From Propioniciclava soli (lineage in GTDB: Bacteria; Actinomycetota; Actinomycetes; Propionibacteriales; Propionibacteriaceae): 64,000 nt of DNA. The stretch covers positions 177,890-241,889 of the forward strand of contig NZ_JACYOT010000007.1 in NCBI RefSeq assembly GCF_014858005.1. Direction: 5' to 3'. Below the pieces are notes generated by a model. It saw only the letters and a program-made list of their open reading frames with translations. It searched no databases and was not told where the DNA came from. A program made the position numbers and the translations under genes. Positions 1 to 7,999 of the stretch are shown in pieces; within the stretch, counting starts at the first letter, position 1; the number at the start of each line of letters is the position of its first letter.

Positions 1-951
1 GAGGCGATCGAGGAGGTCGGCTTCGGCTACAACCGGCAGATCCTCACCGGGTTGCTGCGCGAGCAGCTGGGGTACGACGGCGTCATCCTGAGCGACTGGG
101 AACTGGTCAACGACAACCACGTGGGCGATCAGGTGCTGCCCGCCCGCGCCTGGGGCGTCGAGCACCTCGACCCCGCCGAGCGCATGCTGCGCCTGCTGGA
201 CGCCGGCATCGACCAGTTCGGCGGCGAGGAGTGCACCGACCTGTTGCTCGCCCTGCTGGCCGAGGGACGCGTCACGCGCGAGCGCCTGGAGGCGTCCGCC
301 CGGCGGTTGCTGCGGGTGAAGTTCGCGCTCGGCCTGTTCGACGACCCGTTCGTGGACGTCGACGCCGCCCCGGGCCTCGTTGGGGCCCCGGACGCCGTGG
401 CCCTCGGGCTGCGGACCCAGGCGCGCTCGGTGGTGCTGGCCGCCGTGGGCGACGCGCTGCCGCTGCGCGCCGGGGTGCGGGCGTACTGCGAGGGGCTGGA
501 CGCCGCCGCGGCGGCCGGGCACGTCACGGTCGTCGAGCGACCCGAGGACGCCGACGTCGCCCTCGTCCGGCTCCGGGCGCCGTTCGAGCCGCGGTCCGAC
601 CTGTTCCTGGAGCAGTGGTTCCGCGCGGGGAGCCTCGACTTCCCTCCCGGCCTGGCCCACCGGCTCGGTCGGATCGCCGCCCACTGCCCCCTCGTGGTGG
701 ACGTCTCCGCCGACCGCCCGGCGGTCTGCACCCCGCTGCTCGCCGTGGCGGACTCCCTGACCATGACGTTCGGCGTCTCCGACGCCGCCTGGCTCGATGC
801 CGTCACCGGGCGCGTGCCCCCGGAGGGACGCCTGCCGATCGACCTCCCGTCGTCGATGGACGAGGTCCGGGCGTCGGCCGAGGACGTCCCCGGTGACACC
901 CCCCACGCGCTCTTCCGTGCCGGGCACGGGCTCCGACTCCCCACGAGGTGA
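1..951 (+). CDS. Glycoside hydrolase family 3 beta-glucosidase, 5' end outside window
   Basis: The reading frame is open from base 1, so the N-terminal part of the barrel is missing. The visible 316 residues start in the GH3 catalytic domain. The segment GYDGVILSDW carries the SDW motif whose Asp is the GH3 nucleophile, followed by the helix-rich end of the barrel (DAGIDQFGGEE, RRLLRVKFALGLFDDP) and a C-terminal alpha/beta sandwich. GH3 enzymes remove glucose from the non-reducing end of beta-glucosides. The stop overlaps the next start in a GTGA, so the gene is translationally coupled to a GH94 phosphorylase. That pairing suggests it acts on sophorose or short beta-1,2-glucans. Family assignment is firm; the substrate is inferred from the neighbour only. 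Confidence 0.9.
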   Translation, partial: EAIEEVGFGYNRQILTGLLREQLGYDGVILSDWELVNDNHVGDQVLPARAWGVEHLDPAERMLRLLDAGIDQFGGEECTDLLLALLAEGRVTRERLEASARRLLRVKFALGLFDDPFVDVDAAPGLVGAPDAVALGLRTQARSVVLAAVGDALPLRAGVRAYCEGLDAAAAAGHVTVVERPEDADVALVRLRAPFEPRSDLFLEQWFRAGSLDFPPGLAHRLGRIAAHCPLVVDVSADRPAVCTPLLAVADSLTMTFGVSDAAWLDAVTGRVPPEGRLPIDLPSSMDEVRASAEDVPGDTPHALFRAGHGLRLPTR

Positions 952-3900
952 CCGCCATGCTGCCCGAAATTCCCTCCCCGACCACCGGCGCTCCGACGAT
1001 CAGGGCGTCGTTCACGCAGGCCGGGGCGCTGGCGTCCCTCACGGCCGACGACCTGAGCCTCGTGCAGTACCCGGCCAGCGATCACGAGGCCGGCCCCCAC
1101 CAGGTGTGGTTGCGGGTGCGGCGCGACGATGGCACCGATCCGCTGCCGCTGACCGGGCCGGCGTGCGGGGGGCGGATCCGGCGCAGCAACGACGGTGTGG
1201 TGCTGGCCGGCGACCACGGCGGCGTGGCCTGGACGCTGACCTGGCGGCAGCCCGCCCCGGGGGTGTTCGGGTGGGTGGTGGGCCTGGTCAACAGGGGTGC
1301 CGACCCCGTCGTGGTGGACGCCGTGTGGACCGTGGATGCCGCCCTCACCGAGCTGGACGCCCTGCAGCGCAGCGAGAACTACGTGGCTCAGTACCTCGAC
1401 GTCACGCCGCTGACCGACGCCGAGGGGTTCGCGCTGGCCGTCCGACAGAACATGCCGGGCGCCGTCCACCCCTGGCTCGCGGTGATGGCATCGGTGCCCG
1501 TGGTGGGGTGGTGCACCGATGCGCTCCAGTTGCGGGGGGCCGTGCCGGGCACCGGGCTCGACCTCACCCGCGACCTGCCCGGCCAGCGGCTCCAGCACGA
1601 GCACACGCTGCTCGGCCTGCAGACCGAGCCGGTCACGCTGGCGCCGGGAGCGTCGGCGATGCTCTGCTTCGGCGGCCTCGCGGTGGCCGACCACCCGGAG
1701 CGGTCCTCCGACGCCGACCTGCGGGTCGTGCGCACCGCGCTGGAGGACGCCCTGTTCGCGCCCCCGCCGGAGGCGGCGCCCGAGTTTGGGGGAGCGGGGA
1801 CGGACGGCCCGGACGCGCCCCACGCCCTCGACTCCCTCGACACTCCGGACCCCCTCGACCCCCTCGACCCCCTCGACCCCCTCGACACTGGCGAGGAACC
1901 CGTGGGGACCACGCTGTTCAGCCCCGTGACCTTCGCGCACGGCGAGGACGTGCCCGATGAGGAGTTCGCGGCCTGGGCCGGGGATGCCGAGCTCGAGACG
2001 GACGCCGATGGCCGGCCCTGGGCGGCGCTGTCGGGCCGCCGTCACGTGGTGCGGGGAACCAAGGAGCATGCCGTGCTGCGGCCGCACGGGCACGTGCAGC
2101 GCGTCGCGGCCGGACCGATGCCCACCGACCTCACGGTCGCCTCCACCGCCTGGATGGCGGGCACGTTCGCCGCGCAGGTGACGGTGGGTCACGCGTGCGC
2201 CGCCCCGCTGGTGTCGGTGCGCCGCAGCTACCTCGGGCTGACCCAGGCCGAGGGCGTCCGGATCTTCGTGCGCGACGGCGGCGCCTGGCGGCTGTTGGGC
2301 GTCCCCAGCGCGTGGGCGGTGGAAGACGAGCGCTGCACCTGGTGGTACCGCTGGGGCGGCCGGCTGCTGGTGGTGCGCTCAGAGCTGGGCTTGGCGGGGT
2401 TGACGGTGTCGATCGAGGTGGCGGAGGGCGACCCGCTCGACCTGCGGCTCTTCGCCCGGGCGAGTGGCGGCGACGTGATCCGCACCGAGGAGAGGGCCAC
2501 CGCGCTCACCCACACCGTGGCGTTCGACGATGAAGCGGGCCACCGGGACGCCCCCGCGGAGACCGGTGCGGCGTGGCCGACCGTCACGCTGGCGTCCGAC
2601 GACGTCGGCGCCCAGCGGTTGAATCGCATGCTCCCCTGGTTCACGGACAACGCGCTGGTGCACTACCAGGCACCGCGTGGGTTGGAGCAGTTCACCGGCG
2701 GGGCGTGGGGAACGCGCGACGTGTGCCAGGGCCCGGTCGGCCTGTTCGTGGCGACCGGCCGGTGGGACGTGCAGCGCGCCGTGCTGCTCGCCACGTTCGC
2801 GGCGCAGCAGGACAACGGCGACTGGCCGCAGTGGTTCCAGTACCTGCCCAGCCACGCCGGGCCGGGGTACCGGGAGAGCCACGGCGACGTCGTCTACTGG
2901 CCGCTGCTGGCGCTCGGGGAATACCTGACGGCAACCGGCGACGGCGGGATCCTGGACGAGGAGGTCGGCTGGGTGGCCGACGACGCGCTGGCGCCGGCGT
3001 CCAGCGTGCGGGCGCACGTCAAGGCGGCGCTGGGCCACCTCGCGGGCGAGCGCTCCGCCGATCCGCGGCTGCCGGCCTACGGGCACGGCGACTGGAACGA
3101 CGCGCTGCAGCCGGCCAGCCCGGCGTTGGCGCGCTCGATGGTGTCGGCGTGGACGGCCACGCTGGAGATCAAGGCACTGCGCGCCCTGGCCGACGGGCTG
3201 CGGGCCGCAGGTCGGGCGACCGACCCTGCGGTGGAGCAGGCGACGGTGCAGGCGTCCGCCACGGCCGACGCGCTGCGCGAGCGGCTCGTCGTCGACGGCG
3301 AGCTGTGCGGATACGCGGTGGCGAGCGACGACGGTCTGGAGCCGCTGGTGCACCCCGCGGACACCCGGACCGGGCTGCGGCATGGGTCGCTGCAGATGAT
3401 CCATGCGCTGGCCGACGAGCTGTTGATGCCCGAGGAGGCCTCGGCGCACCTGGCCGTGATCGACGAACACCTCGACGGGCCCACCGGCATCTACTTGTTC
3501 GACCGGCCGGTGGAGTACTACGGCGGCGAGACCCACACGTTTCTGCGGGCCGAGGCGGCGTCGTTCTGGGGCCGCAAGATCGGGTTGATGTACATGCACG
3601 CGCACATCCGCTGGGTGGAGGCGCTGCTGCGCCTCGGCCTCGCCGAACGGGCCTGGGCCGCGCTGCAGCTGGTGCTGCCGCAGGGGTTGCGGGCGGCAGT
3701 CCCCGGGGCGGTGCCGATGCAGTCGAACTGCTATCACTCGTCGGTGGACGCCCTGTTCCCGGATCGCTACGCGGCCCAGGACGAGGCCGAGCGGTTGTTC
3801 GACCCGACGTTCGGTTTCGCCGGGGGCTGGCGGGTGTACTCGTCGGGCTCGGGGCTGGTGCTCCGGCTGGTGACCGAGGGATTCCTCGGGATGCGGGTGG

Positions 3901-4175
3901 TGGCTGACGGCCTGGAGCTGGATCCGGTGCTGCCCGCGGCGCTGGACGGGCTGGTGGCGACGGTTCCGCTGGGGGACCGCACGGCCCGGGTGACCTACCG
4001 CGTCCGCGCCCCGGGCTGCGGTGTGGGGCGGGTGGAGATCAACGGCCGCGTGGTGTTCCCGGCGGACGGGACCGCTCCGGTTGAGCGGAGGTACCGCGCC
4101 GGAGGCGTCCGGATCTCCCGCGACGCCTGGGGTGACGGCGACCTCGCCATCACGATCGAGGTCGGCGCGAGCTGA
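948..4175 (+). CDS. GH94 glycoside phosphorylase, probable 1,2-beta-oligoglucan phosphorylase
   Basis: This 1075-residue cytoplasmic protein has the GH94 signature GDWNDA (around residue 714; the second Asp is the general acid) and an upstream block WGTRDVCQGPVG (around residue 587). GH94 enzymes split beta-glucosidic bonds with phosphate to give glucose 1-phosphate. The length, well above the ~800 residues of cellobiose phosphorylases, the TRDV(C/S)QGP-type block and the adjacent GH3 gene resemble the beta-1,2-oligoglucan phosphorylase/GH3 pair described in Listeria innocua. The substrate is therefore inference. Start: GTG at 948 overlaps the GH3 stop; an in-frame ATG at 957 is the alternative. 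Residues about 293-316 are a Pro/Leu/Asp-rich linker encoded by a 9-bp tandem repeat. Confidence 0.85.
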   Translation: MTAMLPEIPSPTTGAPTIRASFTQAGALASLTADDLSLVQYPASDHEAGPHQVWLRVRRDDGTDPLPLTGPACGGRIRRSNDGVVLAGDHGGVAWTLTWRQPAPGVFGWVVGLVNRGADPVVVDAVWTVDAALTELDALQRSENYVAQYLDVTPLTDAEGFALAVRQNMPGAVHPWLAVMASVPVVGWCTDALQLRGAVPGTGLDLTRDLPGQRLQHEHTLLGLQTEPVTLAPGASAMLCFGGLAVADHPERSSDADLRVVRTALEDALFAPPPEAAPEFGGAGTDGPDAPHALDSLDTPDPLDPLDPLDPLDTGEEPVGTTLFSPVTFAHGEDVPDEEFAAWAGDAELETDADGRPWAALSGRRHVVRGTKEHAVLRPHGHVQRVAAGPMPTDLTVASTAWMAGTFAAQVTVGHACAAPLVSVRRSYLGLTQAEGVRIFVRDGGAWRLLGVPSAWAVEDERCTWWYRWGGRLLVVRSELGLAGLTVSIEVAEGDPLDLRLFARASGGDVIRTEERATALTHTVAFDDEAGHRDAPAETGAAWPTVTLASDDVGAQRLNRMLPWFTDNALVHYQAPRGLEQFTGGAWGTRDVCQGPVGLFVATGRWDVQRAVLLATFAAQQDNGDWPQWFQYLPSHAGPGYRESHGDVVYWPLLALGEYLTATGDGGILDEEVGWVADDALAPASSVRAHVKAALGHLAGERSADPRLPAYGHGDWNDALQPASPALARSMVSAWTATLEIKALRALADGLRAAGRATDPAVEQATVQASATADALRERLVVDGELCGYAVASDDGLEPLVHPADTRTGLRHGSLQMIHALADELLMPEEASAHLAVIDEHLDGPTGIYLFDRPVEYYGGETHTFLRAEAASFWGRKIGLMYMHAHIRWVEALLRLGLAERAWAALQLVLPQGLRAAVPGAVPMQSNCYHSSVDALFPDRYAAQDEAERLFDPTFGFAGGWRVYSSGSGLVLRLVTEGFLGMRVVADGLELDPVLPAALDGLVATVPLGDRTARVTYRVRAPGCGVGRVEINGRVVFPADGTAPVERRYRAGGVRISRDAWGDGDLAITIEVGAS
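1851..1886 (+). repeat. 9-bp tandem repeat in the GH94 gene
   Basis: Four perfect head-to-tail copies of CCCCTCGAC encode (Pro-Leu-Asp)x4, with degenerate units just upstream (from about 1823). The array stays in frame whatever the copy number, so it is a potential length-variable interdomain linker. Confidence 0.9.
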
Positions 4176-4530
4176 CGCTGTTCCGCGCTCCACCGGGGCG
4201 CGTCGCACGATCACGTGGCGCAGTTCACTGGCACGTGGCGCGGGGGAGCTCACGTGGCGGCCCGTGCAAGGCCCTCCACGTGAGTCGCGCTGCGCCACGT
4301 GGTGTTGGGGTGCGCCAGGTGGCTCGAGAAGTGACTCGGAGGGCGCCGACACGCACACTCCGGACTCGAGTGCGCCGGCGTCCCTGCCGTTGCCGTCGCG
4401 GCCCTGCCGTTGGCGTCACGTCCCTGCCGTTGTGGATGCCGCCCTGTCCGTGTTGCTCCCCCCTGCTGTTGCAACGGCAGGGGGGTTGGTTTCGAACAGG
4501 GCGGCGACGCCGACGGCAGGGGGGCGCGGG
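4176..4530. other. Non-coding gap filled by repeat element A
   Basis: This is the space between the converging GH94 and S51 peptidase genes. Apart from about 35 bases after the GH94 stop it consists of the composite repeat described at 4212. No plausible gene is seen; open frames across it are by-products of high GC. Confidence 0.7.
4212..4525. repeat. Composite intergenic repeat, copy A
   Basis: The left part is rich in CACGTGGCG: 26-base arms at 4232-4257 and 4276-4301 form an imperfect inverted repeat around an 18-base loop. Next comes an array with CCCTG at 4382, 4402, 4422 and 4442 (20-bp period), then a quasi-palindromic centre at 4461-4482 (CCCTGCTG...CGGCAGGG). GGCAGGG-type units in the opposite orientation follow up to about 4520. 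A copy in the same orientation lies at 5220-5565. Copy A has exactly two more 20-bp left-array units than copy B. Otherwise the two read almost identically over about 250 bases. Confidence 0.85.
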
Positions 4531-5163
4531 TCACACGAGTTCCGTCACGTCACCGTCCATGACCAGAGCCTGCCCGTCGCGCAACCCCCAGAACGGCTGG
4601 CCGGCGCGCGCGTAGGCGGAGGCGACCTCGCCCAGCACCACCGATTCGGGATGGGTGGGCGTGTCGAGATGGGGCACGACGGGCCGATCGAGGATCCCCA
4701 GCCCGTCGAAGCGCACCTCGCCGTAGGCACGCTCGCAGTCGCTGACGGGGTCGCACTTCTCCAGGCCTCGTAGCGACGGCGCCAGCACGCAGGGCCCGGC
4801 GCTGAAACCGGCGTAGACGAGCCGGTCGTCTGCCAGCGCGTGGACGAGCGCCTCGTCGGCGCCCGAGCGGGCCATCGCCATGCGCAGCGTGAACACGTTG
4901 CCGCCACGCACCCACACGAAGTCGACCCCGGCAAGCCGCGCGGCGAGCTCGTCACTCCGGGTCACCCGCAGGTCCAGATCGACGGCGTCGAGGCCGAGCG
5001 AGCGCAGCGCGGCCACCTGCGCGGAGAGGTCCCGGCGACGCCGGTCCTCGTCGTGTCCGTCCAGCGCGTTCATGATCACCGCTCCGCGTCCGTCCCCACG
5101 CACCAGCCCGGTGAGGCGCTCGGGGTGGTCACCGAGTTGGTAGGAGGAGAGGTAAAGACGCAT
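4531..5163 (-). CDS. Peptidase family S51 (dipeptidase E / cyanophycinase-like)
   Basis: A 210-residue cytoplasmic protein of the S51 serine peptidase family. The nucleophile elbow is GFSAGP (Ser at about residue 119), preceded by the strand-loop WVRGGNVFTLRMAM that is typical of PepE-like enzymes; a His sits in RPVVPHLDTPTHP. Members cleave Asp-X dipeptides or related isopeptides. It is a single gene bracketed by two direct copies of a ~300-bp repeat (4212 and 5220), so recombination between the copies could remove it. The start fits a leaderless mRNA: GATACT lies 6 bases before the ATG and no Shine-Dalgarno sequence is visible. Exact substrate unknown. Confidence 0.85.
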   Translation of the reverse strand: MRLYLSSYQLGDHPERLTGLVRGDGRGAVIMNALDGHDEDRRRRDLSAQVAALRSLGLDAVDLDLRVTRSDELAARLAGVDFVWVRGGNVFTLRMAMARSGADEALVHALADDRLVYAGFSAGPCVLAPSLRGLEKCDPVSDCERAYGEVRFDGLGILDRPVVPHLDTPTHPESVVLGEVASAYARAGQPFWGLRDGQALVMDGDVTELV

Positions 5164-5175
5164 CGGCCCAGTATC
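5164..5175 (-). promoter_or_regulatory. Probable -10 box of the S51 gene (leaderless start)
   Basis: On the minus strand GATACT occupies 5175-5170, and 6 bases separate it from the ATG at 5163. The geometry matches other leaderless starts in this window. Confidence 0.5.
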
Positions 5176-5623
5176 CCCACGTCCGCCCGCTCGCGACGTT
5201 CACCTGGCGCATTTCACGTTCACGTGGCGCACGTCCTTGACACGTGGCGCGGGGGAGCTCACGTGGCGGCCCGTGCAAGGCCCTCCACGTGAGCCGCGCT
5301 GCGCCACGTGGGGTTCGGGTGCGCCAAGTGGCTCGAGAAGTGACTCGGAGGGCGCCGACACGCACACTCCGGTCTCGAGTGCGCCGGCGTCCCTGCTGTT
5401 GTGGGCGCCGCCCTGTCCGTGTTGCTCCCCCCTGCTGTTGCAACGGCAGGGTGGTTGGTTTCGAACAGGGCGGCGACGCCGAGGGCAGGGAGGCGCCCGC
5501 GACGGCAGGGAGGCGACGCCGAGGGCAGGGAGGCAGCGACCACGGCAGGGAGGCGGACACCCCGGGGGAGGGGGGTGCTGACAGGGTCTGGCGCGGCCCG
5601 GGATCAGGCCGTTGAATGGAGGC
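5176..5623. other. Non-coding gap filled by repeat element B
   Basis: This is the space between the divergently transcribed S51 and cupin genes. It is almost entirely the second copy of the composite repeat (5220-5565). The last ~50 bases hold the presumed cupin promoter. No gene is supported. Confidence 0.7.
5220..5565. repeat. Composite intergenic repeat, copy B
   Basis: This direct copy of the element at 4212 has palindromic arms at 5241-5266 and 5285-5310 and a centre at 5430-5451. The right-hand 20-bp-period array is longer than in copy A, with AGGG(C/A)GG at 5467, 5487, 5507, 5527 and 5547. Array length thus differs between copies by whole 20-bp units, as expected from slippage or unequal crossing-over. 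Confidence 0.85.
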
Positions 5624-6019
5624 ATGACTGAGTTCGAGCAGATGTTCCCCACCGGCGAGCCCAACGACGCCTACGCACAGTACTTCTCCGGTCAGAGCTA
5701 CCTGGCCCCCTTGGCCAGCGGTGACGCCAACGTCAACAACGTGACGTTCGAACCCGGGTGCCGCAACAACTGGCACATCCACCACGGTGCCCAGCAGGTG
5801 CTCATCTGCACCGCGGGAACGGGCTGGTACCAGGCCGAGGGCGAGCCGGCGCAGGAGCTCCAGCCCGGCACGGTCGTGACCGTTCCGGCCGAGGTGAAGC
5901 ACTGGCACGGCGCCGCGGCGGGCAGCTGGTTCTCCCACCTCGCCGTCATGGTGCCGAAGGACGACGCCTCCAACGAGTGGCTCGAGCCGGTCAGCGACGA
6001 GGAGTACGACGCCCTCTGA
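5624..6019 (+). CDS. Cupin-domain protein
   Basis: A 131-residue single-domain cupin. Cupin motif 1 is visible as NWHIHHGAQQVLICTAGTGWYQAEG (shown in two parts: NWHIHHGAQQ, then LICTAGTGWYQ). Motif 2 is PGTVVTVPAEVKHWHGA, which supplies the metal-binding His residues. Small cupins of this kind often accompany carboxymuconolactone-decarboxylase-like or aldo/keto reductase genes, but here the gene stands alone, so no reaction can be assigned. ATG 5624 is preceded by TTGAAT with 6 bases between. The GGAGG in that gap is only one base from the ATG, too close to serve as a ribosome-binding site, so a leaderless start is likely. Confidence 0.85.
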   Translation: MTEFEQMFPTGEPNDAYAQYFSGQSYLAPLASGDANVNNVTFEPGCRNNWHIHHGAQQVLICTAGTGWYQAEGEPAQELQPGTVVTVPAEVKHWHGAAAGSWFSHLAVMVPKDDASNEWLEPVSDEEYDAL

Positions 6020-6157
6020 CGCCACCCTCGGACGCCGGCCGCCCAGCCGCCCTCGGACGCCACCTGCAGTCGCCCCGCCGCCCCCGCCCCGGCAACCCGG
6101 TGCGCGCACGTCACCCTGATTGACCCGGTTCCGGCGCCGGGATAGCGTGGGTCGGCC
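6020..6157. promoter_or_regulatory. Promoter of the ABC exporter operon
   Basis: TTGACC (6120-6125) and TAGCGT (6143-6148) are separated by 17 bases. The ATG lies 9 bases after the -10 box, giving a leader of only a few bases. The upstream part of the gap contains two copies of CTCGGACGCC. Confidence 0.6.
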
Positions 6158-7999
6158 ATGCGTGACTTCCCGCCCGAGGTGGACGCCTCGGATTCTCCTC
6201 CCACTGCGAACCCCAGCCGCTTCCTCGGCCAGATGGCCGCCGAGCAGGCTGGGGTGCTCGCGTGGACGTCGGCGCTGCTCGTCGCGTGGCAGGTGCCGAG
6301 CGTGGTGTCGCCGTGGTTGCTGGGCCGGGCCATCGACACCGGCGTCATCGACCGCGACATGTGGGCCACGCTCGGGTGGGCGGGCCTGCTGTTGCTCGCG
6401 ATCCTCATCGGGGCGGCCGGCGGCATCCTGCAGCACACGATGGTCGTCCGCAGCTGGCTCATCGCGCTCTACGCCACCCAGAAGCGGGTCGGTCGGACGG
6501 CGGGGCGGCTCGGGCACGTTCTCGGACGCCGCGTGCCGACCGGGGAGGTGCTGTCGGTCAGCTCCTCGGACTCCGACACCTTCGGCGCCACCCTCGAGGT
6601 GCTGGCCCGGCTGATCGGCTCGCTGGTCGCGTTCGGGTTGGTGTGTGCCCTCATGTTCACCACGTCGCCGCTGCTGGCAACGGTCGTTCTGCTCGTCTCG
6701 CCGCTGATGCTCGCGGCGTCCCTCCCCGTGCTGCGCCCGCTCAGCCGGGCCCAGCGCGCCGAGCGCACCCAGAACGCCGAACTCACCAGCCAGGCCACCG
6801 ACATCGTCGCCGGCCTCCGCATCCTGCGCGGCATCGGCGGCGAGGCCACCTTCGGCGCCAACTACCGCACCCAGAGCCAGCGCGTGCGGTTCCTCGGCGC
6901 GGCGGTCGCCACGTGGCAAGGCGTGGTCGAGGCCATCTCGGTGCTGCTCTCCGGGGCACTCCTCGTGCTGCTCGTCTGGCTCGGCACGCACGAGCTCGCG
7001 GCCGGACGCCTCACCGTCGGCCAGCTGATCAGCTTCGTCGGCTACGCCCTCTACATGCTGTTCCCCCTCCAGACGTTCTTCGACTTCGCCCAGAAGTGGA
7101 TCGCCGGCCGCGTCGCCGCCGCCAAGTCCGCCACCCTGTTCGCCCAGCCGTCGCCGTGGCGCCCCACCGGGAGGCCGGTCTCCGCCCACCCGACGCTGCG
7201 CGACGCGGCGTCCGGCGTCGTCGTCGAGCCGGGTCGGTTCCTCGGTGTCGTCTCCGCCGATCCGGACGCCGCCGCCGCCCTGGTCGATCGGCTCGGCCGC
7301 TACCTGCCGGCCGGCGCGCCGTCCGAAGAAGAAGAGGACGTCGACGAACTCACCGGACGCGCCCGCCGGCGCGCACTGGCCGCGCGCGCCACCCGTCGCG
7401 ACGAGATCGCCCGGGCGGACGACGAGCGTGCGGCCCAGGCCTGGGGGGTCACGGCGGACGGCCTCGACCTCGCCGACGCCGACTTCGCGAGTCTCCGCGA
7501 ACGCATCCTCGTGTCCGACACCTCTTCGATGCTGTTCGCCGGCACCCTGCAGGAAGCCGTCGACCCGTGGGGCACCCACACGCGCGCCGAGGCCGAGGCG
7601 GCGCTCGTCGCCGCCTGCGCCGAGGACGTCTTCGAGGCCCTCCCCGGCGGGTGGCAGGGCCGGATCGACGAGCGCGGCCGCGGCCTGTCCGGCGGCCAGC
7701 GGCAACGGGTCGTCCTCGCCCGCGCGCTGGTGGCGGACGCCGACGTGCTCTGCCTCGTCGAGCCGACCTCGGCCGTGGACGCCCACACCGAGGCCCGCAT
7801 CGCGCCCCGGCTCGCCGCGCACCGGCAGGGCCGCACCACGGTCGTCACGACGGTGTCGCCGCTGGTGCTCCACGCCGTCGACGAGGTGGCCCTGCTCGTG
7901 GACGGCCGCGAGGTGGCCCGCGGCACGCACACCGACCTCTGGCAGCGCGACGACTACCGCCGCATCGTGGCCCGTGGGGAGGAGGGTGACGATGACTGA
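6158..7999 (+). CDS. ABC exporter half-transporter with degenerate nucleotide-binding site
   Basis: A 613-residue type IV ABC half-transporter: six membrane segments (about residues 30-340) followed by a nucleotide-binding domain. The domain keeps a perfect signature (LSGGQRQRVVLARAL, about residue 512) but lacks a Walker A P-loop: the position expected to read GxxGxGKS reads SADPDAAAALVDR. Its Walker B is also altered, reading VLCLVEPTSAVD, with Val where Asp-Glu is usual. It cannot be an independent ATPase. The next gene overlaps by 8 bases and has the reciprocal defect, so the two almost certainly form a heterodimer with one active ATP site. The substrate is unknown; relatives export lipids, peptides or drugs. 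Confidence 0.9.
   Translation: MRDFPPEVDASDSPPTANPSRFLGQMAAEQAGVLAWTSALLVAWQVPSVVSPWLLGRAIDTGVIDRDMWATLGWAGLLLLAILIGAAGGILQHTMVVRSWLIALYATQKRVGRTAGRLGHVLGRRVPTGEVLSVSSSDSDTFGATLEVLARLIGSLVAFGLVCALMFTTSPLLATVVLLVSPLMLAASLPVLRPLSRAQRAERTQNAELTSQATDIVAGLRILRGIGGEATFGANYRTQSQRVRFLGAAVATWQGVVEAISVLLSGALLVLLVWLGTHELAAGRLTVGQLISFVGYALYMLFPLQTFFDFAQKWIAGRVAAAKSATLFAQPSPWRPTGRPVSAHPTLRDAASGVVVEPGRFLGVVSADPDAAAALVDRLGRYLPAGAPSEEEEDVDELTGRARRRALAARATRRDEIARADDERAAQAWGVTADGLDLADADFASLRERILVSDTSSMLFAGTLQEAVDPWGTHTRAEAEAALVAACAEDVFEALPGGWQGRIDERGRGLSGGQRQRVVLARALVADADVLCLVEPTSAVDAHTEARIAPRLAAHRQGRTTVVTTVSPLVLHAVDEVALLVDGREVARGTHTDLWQRDDYRRIVARGEEGDDD

Noticed and set aside
129..2192. 687-codon minus-strand frame opposite the GH3/GH94 genes
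   Set aside because: Its Arg/Gly/His-rich composition and its position antisense to two recognised enzymes show it is a shadow frame.
4176..4530. tRNA or other structured RNA gene in the gaps
   Set aside because: I scanned the larger gaps for T-loop (GGTTCRANYCC) and CCA-type ends. The TTGGTTTCGAACAGG motif in the repeat is loop-like but has no surrounding cloverleaf.
4212..5565. Protein-coding genes inside the repeat copies
   Set aside because: Long open frames exist on both strands, but they are out of register between copies, full of repeats and without start signals. They are consequences of high GC.
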